DNA of 24,232 nt from DATDMG01 sp036518955 (lineage in GTDB: Bacteria; Actinomycetota; Actinomycetes; Actinomycetales; Kineosporiaceae), in contig DATDMG010000064.1 in the NCBI GenBank assembly GCA_036518955.1, positions 1 through 24,232 of the forward strand, read 5' to 3'. Made by a program: the position numbers and the translations under genes. A model generated the notes under the pieces. The model made no database searches and was not told the origin of the DNA. It saw only the letters and a program-made list of their open reading frames with translations. Shown here piece by piece: positions 6,114 through 13,725 of the stretch; the first letter of the stretch is position 1, and each line of letters opens with the position of its first letter.

Positions 6114-7202
6114 ATGCGCAGGCGTGGCGGACGGTCCTGGTTTTCGGCCGGCACCGCCGGGCGCCCCTCGGCGCAGCCTGCCGCGGAGCCGCGACCAGCC
6201 GCGGAGCCGCGACCAGCCGGCGAGACGCCTCACGTGGCGGGGGTGGAGACCGCTCCGCCGCGGGCGGTGGCCCGGCTCCGCGGTGACGAGGCGCTCCATC
6301 TGCTCGATGCTTCCCCGGACGCCGTCATCGGCCTGGACGCCTACGCCCGCGTCGTGTTCGCCAACGCGGTGGCGGAGCGGACGTTCGGCGAGCAGCGCGT
6401 GGGGCTCGTCGGCGTCGGCGTGGACGACCTCGTGCCGCACCTGGCCCGCGCGGTCACCGCGCTGCGGATGCGGGTCGAGTCGGGCGACGCCGTCCCCGGC
6501 CCGGCGGGTGTCGGGACCGAGCTGGCCGGCGTCCGCGCCGACGGCTCGCGGTTCCCGGCGACGGTATGGCTGACCCCGGTGCGGGCCGGCCGCCGCATGC
6601 TCATCGCGTCGACGGTGCGTGACCTGACCCCGCAGCGGGCGGCCGACGCGCGGGCACGCCGCCAGGCCGCCGAGCTGAACCGGGCCCTGCAGCAGGCCGA
6701 GCAGGCCCGTGAGCAGGTCGGTGCGGTGTTACGCGCGGTCACCGAGCGGGTGATCATCATCGCGGACGCCGCGGGCACGGTCGTGGCGTTCAACCGGGCC
6801 GCCGAGCGGCTGCTCGGGTACACGGCGGCCGAGATCATCGGCCGGCCGACGACCACGCTCAGCGATCCGGACGAGCTGGCCGCGGTCGCCCAGGAGCTCG
6901 GCATCGACGCCTCGCTCGACCCGCTGCTGGAGCTCACCCGGTCCGGTCTGCCGAACACCCAGGAGTGGTCCTACCTCACCAACCGTGGGGAGCGACGTCC
7001 GGTCAGCCTCCGGATCACCGCGATCGGCAACCGCGCCGACCCGTCCGGGTTCGTCTGCGTCGCCGAAGATCGAGGCTTCGCGTGGTCGCCGGGCGGGTCG
7101 GGGTCGAGCACCTCCGATCGACTCCTGTTGGACCTGGACGACGCCGAGACGCGTTCGCTGCGGTGGCAGGTCGGCGGCTCCCGGTACGCCCGCCGCGGCT
7201 GA
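6114..7202 (+). CDS. Double-PAS sensory protein without an output domain
   Basis: This 362-residue cytoplasmic protein has a basic N terminus and a short repeat (AAEPRP twice, from an exact 18-bp DNA duplication). PAS 1 is at ~residues 60-180 (LLDASPDAVIGLDAYARVVFANAVAERTFG, then RADGSRFPATVWLTPVRAGRRMLIASTVRDLT). A helical linker rich in Gln/Ala/Glu follows (~180-205). PAS 2 is at ~residues 205-325 (VLRAVTERVIIIADAAGTVVAFNRAAERLLGYTAAEIIGRP, then SLRITAIGNRADPSGFVCVAED). After PAS 2 there is only a ~40-residue tail and no kinase, GGDEF, EAL, PP2C or HTH domain. It probably signals by binding a partner. The convergent STAS gene next door is one candidate partner, by inference only. The start is ATG 6114, with a good Shine-Dalgarno. 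Confidence 0.87.
   Translation: MRRRGGRSWFSAGTAGRPSAQPAAEPRPAAEPRPAGETPHVAGVETAPPRAVARLRGDEALHLLDASPDAVIGLDAYARVVFANAVAERTFGEQRVGLVGVGVDDLVPHLARAVTALRMRVESGDAVPGPAGVGTELAGVRADGSRFPATVWLTPVRAGRRMLIASTVRDLTPQRAADARARRQAAELNRALQQAEQAREQVGAVLRAVTERVIIIADAAGTVVAFNRAAERLLGYTAAEIIGRPTTTLSDPDELAAVAQELGIDASLDPLLELTRSGLPNTQEWSYLTNRGERRPVSLRITAIGNRADPSGFVCVAEDRGFAWSPGGSGSSTSDRLLLDLDDAETRSLRWQVGGSRYARRG
6181..6216. repeat. Exact tandem repeat of 18 bp inside the PAS gene
   Basis: CCGCGGAGCCGCGACCAG occurs twice head to tail (6181-6198 and 6199-6216). It encodes a repeated six-residue Ala/Glu/Pro/Arg block in the disordered N-terminal region, and its in-frame length keeps the gene intact. Confidence 0.85.
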
Positions 7203-7224
7203 GGGGCGTACCCCCCGGGAACGG

Positions 7225-7242
7225 GCCCCGTGATCATGGGGC
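7225..7242. terminator. Hairpin between the convergent PAS and STAS genes
   Basis: GCCCC (7225-7229) pairs with GGGGC (7238-7242). A G-U pair and an internal TGATCA palindrome lie between them. The hairpin overlaps the STAS stop codon and follows the PAS stop by about 20 bases, fitting a shared bidirectional terminator without a T-run. Confidence 0.5.
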
Positions 7243-7638
7243 GTCAGCATCGGGGTGTCGGTCATCCGGGTCCTCCGGCTCTTCGGGCCGGTGGTGGGGT
7301 GCCGCCAGGGCCTCCTCCACGGTGGGGTAGATGCAGAAGGCCCGGTCCAGGGCAGTGATCTGGAACAGCGTGGTCACCGGCGGCCGGCACCCGGCGATCC
7401 GCAGCTCGCCGTCCGTCGTCCGGGCCCGCTTGTGCGCGGCCACCAGCACGCCGAGGCCGGAGGAGTCGAGGAAGGAGACCTCGGACAGATCGACGACGAT
7501 GGTGTCCTCTCCCTGCGCGAAGGCTGAGAGCAGGTGGTCGCGCAACGCCGGGCCGGTGTGGACGTCGATCTCGCCGTTCACCCGGACCACCCGCCACTTC
7601 CCGGCGTGGCTGCTGGTCACGATCGGTGCATGGGTCAC
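7234..7638 (-). CDS. STAS-domain anti-sigma factor antagonist
   Basis: This 134-residue single STAS domain is of the SpoIIAA/RsbV type. These proteins bind an RsbW-like anti-sigma kinase when unphosphorylated and so free a sigma factor. VRVNGEIDVHTGPALRDHL is the N-terminal strand-helix pair. IVVDLSEVSFLDSSGLGVLVAAHKRA holds the phosphorylation loop, with the target Ser expected to be the second one (S60). The final ~20 residues are acidic and His-rich (RPEEPEDPDDRHPDADAP). The start is GTG 7638, four bases after GGGAGG (7643-7648); the open frame upstream to 7773 lacks domain signal. No cognate kinase is adjacent. An RsbW-like ATPase at 19020-19409 could be its partner, but that is inference. 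Confidence 0.92.
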   Translation of the reverse strand: MTHAPIVTSSHAGKWRVVRVNGEIDVHTGPALRDHLLSAFAQGEDTIVVDLSEVSFLDSSGLGVLVAAHKRARTTDGELRIAGCRPPVTTLFQITALDRAFCIYPTVEEALAAPHHRPEEPEDPDDRHPDADAP

Positions 7639-7778
7639 GGATCCTCCCTTCGGGGCGGTGTCGCGCAGGCGGGCACGAGGATCCCGGTGGCGACGCGAAC
7701 GGCCGTCCCCGGCGGCGTGCCTGGGCGCATCCCATCGCGTTCGGCGGGCCCCTGCCACCCGAGCCGAAGGCAACTGTC

Positions 7779-7805
7779 CGTTACATCCTGCAGCATACCG
7801 TTACG
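7779..7805. repeat. CCGTTAC direct repeats, 20-bp period
   Basis: CCGTTAC occurs at 7779-7785 and 7799-7805, about two helical turns apart. They lie in the 284-base divergent gap between the STAS gene and the acyl-CoA dehydrogenase gene. The TACCGT at 7796-7801 could serve as a -10 box. This may be a tandem regulator site; nothing else stands out in the gap. Confidence 0.4.
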
Positions 7806-7922
7806 AAGCCCGGAACAACCCCTCGTGGTCGTGGGTCGTCCTCCCCGGCGGGCCACCTGGGACCGCGAGCCGCTAGGGTCGCCCCGTCCGGCCGCGGCGG
7901 GCGGCCGGGTCGAGGAGATGCC

Positions 7923-9137
7923 GTGGATTTCGAGCCGTCCGCGCGGTCGCGCGACTATGCCGAACGCCTGCAGGAGTTCATGGACGACGTGGTGTTCCCT
8001 GCGGAGCCGGTCTACGCCCGGCAGCGCGCCGAGCTGGTGGCGTCCGGGCGTCCGCACCACGTGCCGCCCGTCGTCGAGGACCTCAAGGCCGACGCGCGCT
8101 CGCGCGGTCTGTGGAACCTGTTCCTGCCGGACGCCACTGACCCTGCCCACGGCCTGTCCGTCGTCGACTACGCCCCGCTGGCGGAACTCACCGGGTGGTC
8201 ACCGGTGATCGCTCCCGAGGCGATCAACTGCGCCGCGCCGGACACCGGCAACATGGAGGTCCTGCACCTGTTCGGCACCGAGCAGCAACGCCGGGACTGG
8301 CTCGAGCCGCTGCTCGACGGTCGGATCCGGTCCGGTTTCGCGATGACCGAGCCGGGCGTCGCCAGCAGTGACGCCACGAACATCGCGACCCGGATCGAGA
8401 CCGACGGCGACGAGTTCGTGATCAACGGTCGCAAGTGGTGGACGTCGGGTGCGAACGACCCGCGCTGCCGGGTGCTCATCCTGATGGGTGTGACCGACCC
8501 GGACGCCGAGCGGCACCGCCGGCAGTCCATGGTCCTGGTGCCGATCGGCACCCCGGGGGTGACCGTGGAGCGGAACCTGCCGGTCTTCGGGTACGTGGAC
8601 CAGCACGGGCACGCCGAGATCTCCTTCACCGACGTCCGGGTCCCGGTGACGAACCTGGTCGGGGAGCGCGGCGGCGGGTTCGCGATCGCACAGGCCCGGC
8701 TCGGGCCGGGCCGCGTGCACCACTGCATGCGCGCTCTCGGCAGTGCCGAACGCGCCCTGGCGCTGCTGCGTGACCGGGTCCGGCAGCGGACGGCGTTCGG
8801 GCGTCCGCTCGCCGACCAGGGCGTGGTGCGCGAGTGGATCGCCCGCTCCCGGGTCGCCATCGACTCCGCCCGCCTGCTCGTGCTGCAGACCGCGTGGATG
8901 ATCGACCGGTACGGAGCCAAGGCGGCCCGGCAACAGATCGCCGCGATCAAGGTGGCGGCGCCGGCGGCTGCCCTGGAGGTCCTCGACCGGGCGATCCAGG
9001 CCCATGGCGGCGCCGGCGTGAGCGACGACGTGCCGCTGGCCGCGCTCTGGGCGGCGACCCGGGTCCTGCGCCTCGCCGACGGACCCGACGAGGTACACCT
9101 GCGCGACATCGCCCGGTTGGAGCTGCACCGCTCCTGA
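7923..9137 (+). CDS. Acyl-CoA dehydrogenase, ACAD10/ACAD11-like
   Basis: This 404-residue FAD flavoenzyme is predicted to oxidise an acyl-CoA to the enoyl-CoA, passing electrons to ETF. The N-terminal helical domain (EFMDDVVFPAEPVY) leads to FAMTEPGVASSDATNI, which contacts FAD and substrate. KWWTSGANDPRCRVLILMG is the middle beta-domain. The C-terminal domain has RQRTAFGRPLADQGVVREWIA and ends with QAHGGAGVSDDVPLAALWAATRVLRLADGPDEVH. The Glu of DGPDEVH (E390) sits at the catalytic-base position typical of the ACAD10/11 branch. Eukaryotic members are fused to an aminoglycoside-phosphotransferase-like domain and act on 4-hydroxyacyl-CoAs; no such kinase gene is nearby here. The start is GTG 7923, five bases after GAGGAG. 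The class V PLP enzyme gene follows 59 bases downstream. Confidence 0.92.
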   Translation: MDFEPSARSRDYAERLQEFMDDVVFPAEPVYARQRAELVASGRPHHVPPVVEDLKADARSRGLWNLFLPDATDPAHGLSVVDYAPLAELTGWSPVIAPEAINCAAPDTGNMEVLHLFGTEQQRRDWLEPLLDGRIRSGFAMTEPGVASSDATNIATRIETDGDEFVINGRKWWTSGANDPRCRVLILMGVTDPDAERHRRQSMVLVPIGTPGVTVERNLPVFGYVDQHGHAEISFTDVRVPVTNLVGERGGGFAIAQARLGPGRVHHCMRALGSAERALALLRDRVRQRTAFGRPLADQGVVREWIARSRVAIDSARLLVLQTAWMIDRYGAKAARQQIAAIKVAAPAAALEVLDRAIQAHGGAGVSDDVPLAALWAATRVLRLADGPDEVHLRDIARLELHRS

Positions 9138-9182
9138 CCGCCCGGGGCGCGGTGCGGGGCGCCACGGCGTCGGGCGACGGCG

Positions 9183-9188
9183 TAGTTT
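9183..9188 (+). promoter_or_regulatory. -10-like box directly before the class V PLP enzyme start
   Basis: TAGTTT fits TANNNT and lies eight bases before GTG 9197, with no Shine-Dalgarno between. A leaderless transcript starting at the GTG is the simplest reading. No good -35 is visible. Confidence 0.4.
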
Positions 9189-9196
9189 TGGCCGCC

Positions 9197-10459
9197 GTGA
9201 CGTCATCGCGCTCCGACCGCCGTCCCGACCACGCGACCGGGGCCGCGGCTGCCCGGGACGGCGACGCCCGCGACGACCGCGACGCCCGCGACGTCGCGCG
9301 GTGGCGCGCGCAGACCCCGGGATGCGCCGGCGTCCTCCACCTGAACCACGCCGGGGCGTCGCTGCCGCCGGCCGTCGTCACCGACGCGGTGATCGACCAC
9401 CTGCGGCTCGAGGAGCGGATCGGCGGGTACGAGGCCGAGGACGCGGCCCGCGAGCGGCTGGCGGCGGTCTACCGGTCCGCGGCCCGGCTGATCGGGGCCG
9501 ACCCCGCGGAGATCGCCCTGGTCGAGAACGCGACCCGGGCCTGGCACCTGGCCTTCTACGCCGTCCCCTTCCGGCCCGGAGACCGCATCGTCACGGGCGT
9601 GGCGGAGTACGCCAGCAACTACCTGGCCTTCCTGCACCTCCGAGCCACCCGCGGGGTGGAGATCGACGTCGCGCCGGACGACGCGACCGGCACCCTGGAC
9701 GTCGCGGCGTTGGAGGAGCTCGTCGGGGAGCGGACCCGGCTGATCGCCGTCACGCACGTCCCCACCAACGGCGGCCTCGTCAACCCGGCGGAGCGGATCG
9801 GGGAGGTCGCCGGCCGGCACGGGGTGCTGTACCTGCTCGACGCCTGCCAGTCCGTCGGCCAACTGGACGTCGACGTCCGCCGGGTGGGCTGCGACTTCCT
9901 GTCCGTGACCGGTCGCAAGTTCCTCCGCGGTCCGCGGGGCACCGGCTTCCTGTACGCCCGCGCCGGGACGACGGCCGCGCTGCACCCGCCCGTGATCGAC
10001 CTGCGGGCGGCCACCTGGGTCGGCCGGGACTCGTACGAGCTGTCCCCGGATGCCCGGCGGTTCGAGACCTGGGAGGGCCACGTCGCGGGGCGGCTCGGGC
10101 TCGGGGTGGCGCTCGACCTCGCCGTGGAGATCGGCCCGGCGCGGATCGAGCGCCTGGTGACCCGGGTCGCCGACCGTTTGCGGGACCGCCTCGCGGCGGT
10201 GCCAGGGGTGACGGTGCGTGACAAGGGTGAGCGGCGCAGCGGGATCGTCACGTTCGAGCACGCTCGCCTCGACGCCACGACGATCCGTGACCGACTCCGG
10301 GCCCGTGCCGTCAACGTGAGCGTCACCACGGCGTCGTCGACCCGGCTGGACTTCGAGCAGCGCGGGCTGTCGGACCTGGTCCGCGCGTCCGTGCACTACC
10401 TGACGACCGACGATGAGGTGGACCGCTTCGCCGCCACGTTGGCCGACCTCGGGCGCTGA
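9197..10459 (+). CDS. Class V aminotransferase-fold PLP enzyme (cysteine desulfurase/C-S lyase-like)
   Basis: This 420-residue enzyme of the aminotransferase class V fold starts with a ~45-residue Arg/Asp-rich extension. VLHLNHAGASLPP then opens the fold. YLLDACQSVGQLDVDV carries the Asp (D215) that pairs with the PLP pyridine nitrogen, and SVTGRKFLRGPRGTGFLYAR carries the Schiff-base Lys (K241). FETWEGHVAGRLGLGVALDLA and the small C-terminal domain complete it. I do not see the SufS-style mobile loop with its catalytic Cys, so a plain cysteine desulfurase is less likely. Isopenicillin-N-epimerase-like, EgtE-like C-S lyase or another deaminating role are all open. It follows the acyl-CoA dehydrogenase gene but probably starts from its own leaderless promoter. 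Confidence 0.88.
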   Translation: MTSSRSDRRPDHATGAAAARDGDARDDRDARDVARWRAQTPGCAGVLHLNHAGASLPPAVVTDAVIDHLRLEERIGGYEAEDAARERLAAVYRSAARLIGADPAEIALVENATRAWHLAFYAVPFRPGDRIVTGVAEYASNYLAFLHLRATRGVEIDVAPDDATGTLDVAALEELVGERTRLIAVTHVPTNGGLVNPAERIGEVAGRHGVLYLLDACQSVGQLDVDVRRVGCDFLSVTGRKFLRGPRGTGFLYARAGTTAALHPPVIDLRAATWVGRDSYELSPDARRFETWEGHVAGRLGLGVALDLAVEIGPARIERLVTRVADRLRDRLAAVPGVTVRDKGERRSGIVTFEHARLDATTIRDRLRARAVNVSVTTASSTRLDFEQRGLSDLVRASVHYLTTDDEVDRFAATLADLGR

Positions 10460-10505
10460 CCGGCGGCGGGGTGGCCGCCAGCTCGCGGGCGGGGTCGCCG
10501 GTCAG
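10456..10505. terminator. Perfect 10-bp inverted repeat joining two convergent stop codons
   Basis: CTGACCGGCG (10456-10465) and CGCCGGTCAG (10496-10505) are exact reverse complements. Each arm contains the stop codon of one of the two convergent genes (10457-10459 plus strand, 10502-10504 minus strand). Inside, GGCGGC/GCCGCC (10462-10467, 10474-10479) can form a competing smaller hairpin. The structure is symmetric for both transcripts, consistent with a bidirectional terminator. Confidence 0.6.
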
Positions 10506-11923
10506 TCCCGGCCCAGTGAGCGGCTCACACCGGCCACCAGCGCGGTGGCGAGGATCCAGCCGGCGGCGATGAGCCCGTCCGCGACCCATTCCGTCGCACC
10601 GACAGGGTCGAACGCCGTCCGCTGCCCGAAGGCACCGATCGGGATGAGCAGGTCGACGGTGTAGACCAGCGCGCTGAAGCGCGGGTGGTGCTCGGGGTCG
10701 AGCGGGTGCGGCGCCCAGCCGGTGAACACCGTCGTCCCGAGGGCCACGAGCACGGTGAGCCACGCCCCCGCCAGCCAGGAGCGGTACCCGTAGCCGACGA
10801 GCGCGTCCAGCAGGTAGCCGCCGAGGCGCCGCAGCGGGTGCAGGGTGGCGCGGCGGCGCCGTTCCTTGGCGAGCAGCACCCGGCGGGCGTCGTCGTCGTG
10901 GCCCAACCGCCGGTAGTACGCGGCGAGCTGCTGGTACGGCTGCGGCCGGTAGGCCTCGCTGTCACGGTCGAGCCAGCGGCACCGGGCGGCGACTCCGATG
11001 GGCGCGCCGAGCGGGATGAGGTGGTCGTAGGTGAACCCGTCCAGGCGCATCGCGGCGGGCCATCGCTCCGCGGCGTCCCGGAGCGCCCCGACGTGGGCCC
11101 GGCTCAGGTCCACCAGGCCGTCGACCTCGGCCGGCATCAGGATCAGCTCGCCCGCCTGCAGGCCGCGGGCACGGAGAGCGCGGTCCCCCGCGTGCAGGCG
11201 AGCCCCGTGGAAGCTGACCTCGCCGGAGACCTGGGCCCCGCGCAGGAGCAGTTGCCCGTCCACCCGGAACCCGTCGGCACACCTGAGCCGGTTGGTCTGC
11301 ACGTCGTCCAGGCAGAGCGCGACGCCGCCCGGGCGGTGGAAGTGCGCCTGCTCCAGCAGGATCCCGCCGAGCACGCGGGCCCCGATGAAGCGGGTCTCGC
11401 CGTCCACGCGCAGGCCACCACGGCCGACGACGCCCCCACCGACGATGACGCCACCGGCGGACAGCGCACGGTCCCCCGGGTTGACCAGTTTGGCCCGGCT
11501 CAGGTGGAGCGTCCCACTGATGTCGGCGTTCTCCAGGCTGCTGCGCCCGCTGATCACTGAGCCGGACAGGCGCAGGTCGCCACGGACGGCGAGCAGCCGG
11601 GCCTCCAGCCCGGGCAGCTCGCACTCGCTGCACTCCCAGGTGCGGGTCGAGGCGCCGGTGAGCTGCGGCGCCGCGGTGAACCGGCACCGGTCGAAGTGCA
11701 CCGGGACGGCGACCTCCCGGTACGACACATCGAGCGTGCCGGTGACCACCGCGCCGCGTAGCCGCAGCGCGGGCGCCACGCCGTCCGGGCGCTCGCCGCC
11801 GCGGACCACCAGGGCGGCGACGACGACGGCCCGCACGTCGGCCCCCCCGGCCTCGGCCCAGCCGCCCGCGTCGACCGCGCTGACGAGTGCCTTTTCGGCG
11901 GCGGTGAGATCCCCCGGGAGCAT
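10502..11923 (-). CDS. Beta-helix-like repeat protein with C-terminal membrane segments
   Basis: This 473-residue protein resembles the actinobacterial proteins often labelled 'membrane-associated oxidoreductase', although no redox cofactor motif is visible. Residues 1-50 are helical (LTAAEKALVSAVDAGGWAEAG). Residues ~50-310 are rungs of about 20-25 residues with the pattern LxLxGAxVxGxLxL, e.g. LRLRGAVVTGTLDV, LRLSGSVISGRSSLENADISGTLHL and LLLRGAQVSGEVSFHGARL. These suggest a right-handed beta-helix related to pentapeptide-repeat proteins. A conserved YQQLAAYYRRLGHDDDARRVLLAKERRRR helix hairpin follows. Two or three membrane segments come last (SWLAGAWLTVLVALGTTVFTGW, FSALVYTVDLLIPIGAFG, GLIAAGWILATALVAGV). 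The start is ATG 11923; the longer open frame upstream overlaps the divergent amidase gene and is not real. The function is unknown. Confidence 0.8.
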   Translation of the reverse strand: MLPGDLTAAEKALVSAVDAGGWAEAGGADVRAVVVAALVVRGGERPDGVAPALRLRGAVVTGTLDVSYREVAVPVHFDRCRFTAAPQLTGASTRTWECSECELPGLEARLLAVRGDLRLSGSVISGRSSLENADISGTLHLSRAKLVNPGDRALSAGGVIVGGGVVGRGGLRVDGETRFIGARVLGGILLEQAHFHRPGGVALCLDDVQTNRLRCADGFRVDGQLLLRGAQVSGEVSFHGARLHAGDRALRARGLQAGELILMPAEVDGLVDLSRAHVGALRDAAERWPAAMRLDGFTYDHLIPLGAPIGVAARCRWLDRDSEAYRPQPYQQLAAYYRRLGHDDDARRVLLAKERRRRATLHPLRRLGGYLLDALVGYGYRSWLAGAWLTVLVALGTTVFTGWAPHPLDPEHHPRFSALVYTVDLLIPIGAFGQRTAFDPVGATEWVADGLIAAGWILATALVAGVSRSLGRD

Positions 11924-12058
11924 GCCGCCATCCTGCCCTCTCGGTGTGGGCGGGGTGGTAGGCCTCGGTGAACGTCTGCGGGTGGACCTCCCTCCGCCAC
12001 GGGCCGAGGCTCGGCGTCCCGGACGGGCGTCGGTGGCGAGCGGGGACTTCGGCCCACC

Positions 12059-12064
12059 TAGCGT
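12059..12064 (+). promoter_or_regulatory. -10-like box directly before the amidase start
   Basis: TAGCGT fits TANNNT and lies six bases before GTG 12071, with no purine-rich Shine-Dalgarno. A leaderless amidase mRNA is likely. The -35 region is not recognisable. Confidence 0.4.
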
Positions 12065-12070
12065 GGTGCC

Positions 12071-13540
12071 GTGACGACCTACCCGCCCCCCGTCCCCCCG
12101 GACCCGGCAGCCCGTGCCGCCGCACCGTGGCGCTGGAGCGCCCTCGAGGTGGCCGCGGCGACGCGCGCCGGCGAGGTGAGCTGCCGCGAGGTGGCACGCT
12201 CGGTCCTCGGCCGGATCGCCGACGTGAACCCGCGACTCAACGCGATCACCCTCGAGCTCGCGGACCAGGCCCTGGCCCAGGCGGCCGCCCTGGACGAGCG
12301 GTTCGCCCGCGGCGAGCAGCTCGGGCCGCTGCACGGCGTCCCGATCACGATCAAGGACAACGTCGACGTCCGGGGCCAGCGCACCCCCAACGGGCTGCCC
12401 GGGCTGGCCGAGCTCATCGCGCCGGACGACTCGCCGGTGACCGCGAACCTGCGGGCCGCGGGCGCGGTGATCGTCGGGCGGACGAACACCCCCGAGGTGT
12501 CGATGCGGCCGACCACGAACAACCCGTTGTACGGCCTCACCCTCAACCCGTGGGACGCCGGGACGTCCTGCGGCGGGTCGTCGGGCGGTGCCGGGGCCGC
12601 GGTCGTGGCCGGGATGGGTGCGCTGGGGCACGGCAACGACATCGGAGGCTCGATCCGGATCCCGGCCCTGCACTGCGGCGTCCCGGGAATCAAACCGACC
12701 CAGGGCCGGGTACCGGCGTTCGTCCCGTCGGCGACCGTCGAGCGGACCACGGTCGCCGCGTTGATGTCCGTGCAGGGCCTGCTCGGCCGTACCGTCGCCG
12801 ACCTGCGCACCGGGCTGGCCGTGCTCAGCGGCCGGGACCCGCGGGACCCCTGGTGGGTGCCTGCGCCGTTGGCCGGGCCGCCGGTCCCCCGCCGGGCAGC
12901 GGTGTTGCGCGGCCTGGACGGTGAGCCGACCGACCCGGGCGTCCTGCGGGCGCTCGACCGGGCCGGCGTCGCCCTGGCGGCCGCCGGGTACCAGGTGGTC
13001 GAGGTCGACGAGGCGGGCACCCCGGGCCTCGGGACGGTCGGCCGGTTGGCGTTCCGGCTGATGATGGCCGACCTCAACCACCAGCTGCTGCCCCTGTTGG
13101 AGCGGCTGGGCAGCGACCAGATCCTGCGGTACTGGGCGGTCGTCGCGTCGATGGCCGAACCCTACGGCTCGCTCGGGGAGCACCTCGACGACCTGGCCCG
13201 GCGTACCACGGTCACCCGTGACTGGATGCTGTTCCTGGAGCGGTATCCGGTGCTCGTGGTCCCGGAGATGCTGTCCCCCTTGCTGCGCGTCGACGGGGAC
13301 GTGGCCTCCGCCGACGACACCCGCCGGGTCTGGCGAGCGCTCCTCCCGAGCATCGCGATGAACCTGATGGGGCTGCCCAGCGTGCTGGCCCCGACCGGCC
13401 TGGACGGTGGGCTGCCGACCGGCGTCCAGCTCGTCACGTCGCGGTTCCGGGAGGACGTCGCGTTGGACGCCGCCGAGGCGGTCGAGCAGGTGGTCGGCCC
13501 CCTGGCCCCCCTGCTCTGGGCCCGTCCAGCCGACGCCTGA
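12071..13540 (+). CDS. Amidase-signature family amidohydrolase
   Basis: This 489-residue enzyme hydrolyses an amide bond using a Ser-cisSer-Lys triad. All three residues are visible: K95 in PLHGVPITIKDNVDV, the cis-Ser S170 in GTSCGGSSGGAGAAVVAG, and the nucleophile S194 in GNDIGGSIRIPALHCGVPGIKPT. The 24-residue spacing of the two serines is normal for the family. The C-terminal part closes with GLPSVLAPTGLDGGLPTGVQLV, as usual. There is no GatC or GatB neighbour, and the divergence from GatA supports a stand-alone catabolic amidase. The substrate is unknown. No signal peptide is present; the first 20 residues are Pro/Ala-rich. The GTG at 12071 fits the leaderless pattern. The gene is divergent from the beta-helix/membrane protein gene, with a 147-base gap. 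Confidence 0.93.
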   Translation: MTTYPPPVPPDPAARAAAPWRWSALEVAAATRAGEVSCREVARSVLGRIADVNPRLNAITLELADQALAQAAALDERFARGEQLGPLHGVPITIKDNVDVRGQRTPNGLPGLAELIAPDDSPVTANLRAAGAVIVGRTNTPEVSMRPTTNNPLYGLTLNPWDAGTSCGGSSGGAGAAVVAGMGALGHGNDIGGSIRIPALHCGVPGIKPTQGRVPAFVPSATVERTTVAALMSVQGLLGRTVADLRTGLAVLSGRDPRDPWWVPAPLAGPPVPRRAAVLRGLDGEPTDPGVLRALDRAGVALAAAGYQVVEVDEAGTPGLGTVGRLAFRLMMADLNHQLLPLLERLGSDQILRYWAVVASMAEPYGSLGEHLDDLARRTTVTRDWMLFLERYPVLVVPEMLSPLLRVDGDVASADDTRRVWRALLPSIAMNLMGLPSVLAPTGLDGGLPTGVQLVTSRFREDVALDAAEAVEQVVGPLAPLLWARPADA

Positions 13541-13602
13541 TGGGTTCTGCCGGGCTCCGCCGACCGTGCTCCGCTGGAGGGTGCGGGGCCGGGGCGCCCG
13601 CT

Positions 13603-13675
13603 GCTGACCCCCGCTGACGTCCCGGGCTGACGGCCGGCTCCGGCTCCCCGCTGCGGGTGTCAGCGGGCTGTCAGC
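13603..13675. repeat. Cluster of five GCTGAC/GTCAGC hexamers before the sigma-factor gene
   Basis: GCTGAC occurs at 13603, 13613 and 13626, and its complement GTCAGC at 13659 and 13670, all within 73 bases. The last two belong to an 11-bp-spaced direct repeat of TGTCAGCG. Forward and reverse copies can pair into a stem after the amidase gene, or the copies could be regulator sites for the downstream ECF sigma gene (start 13726). Confidence 0.5.
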
Positions 13676-13725
13676 GCCCTTCGGAGAGTGGTCCTGTGTC
13701 CGACGGGTGAGTGCAGGGGGAGACG

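Noticed and set aside
11924..13183. Minus-strand frame extending the beta-helix protein upstream through the amidase gene
   Set aside because: The opposite strand carries a complete amidase with all catalytic residues. The extension has no domain pattern and arises from high GC content.
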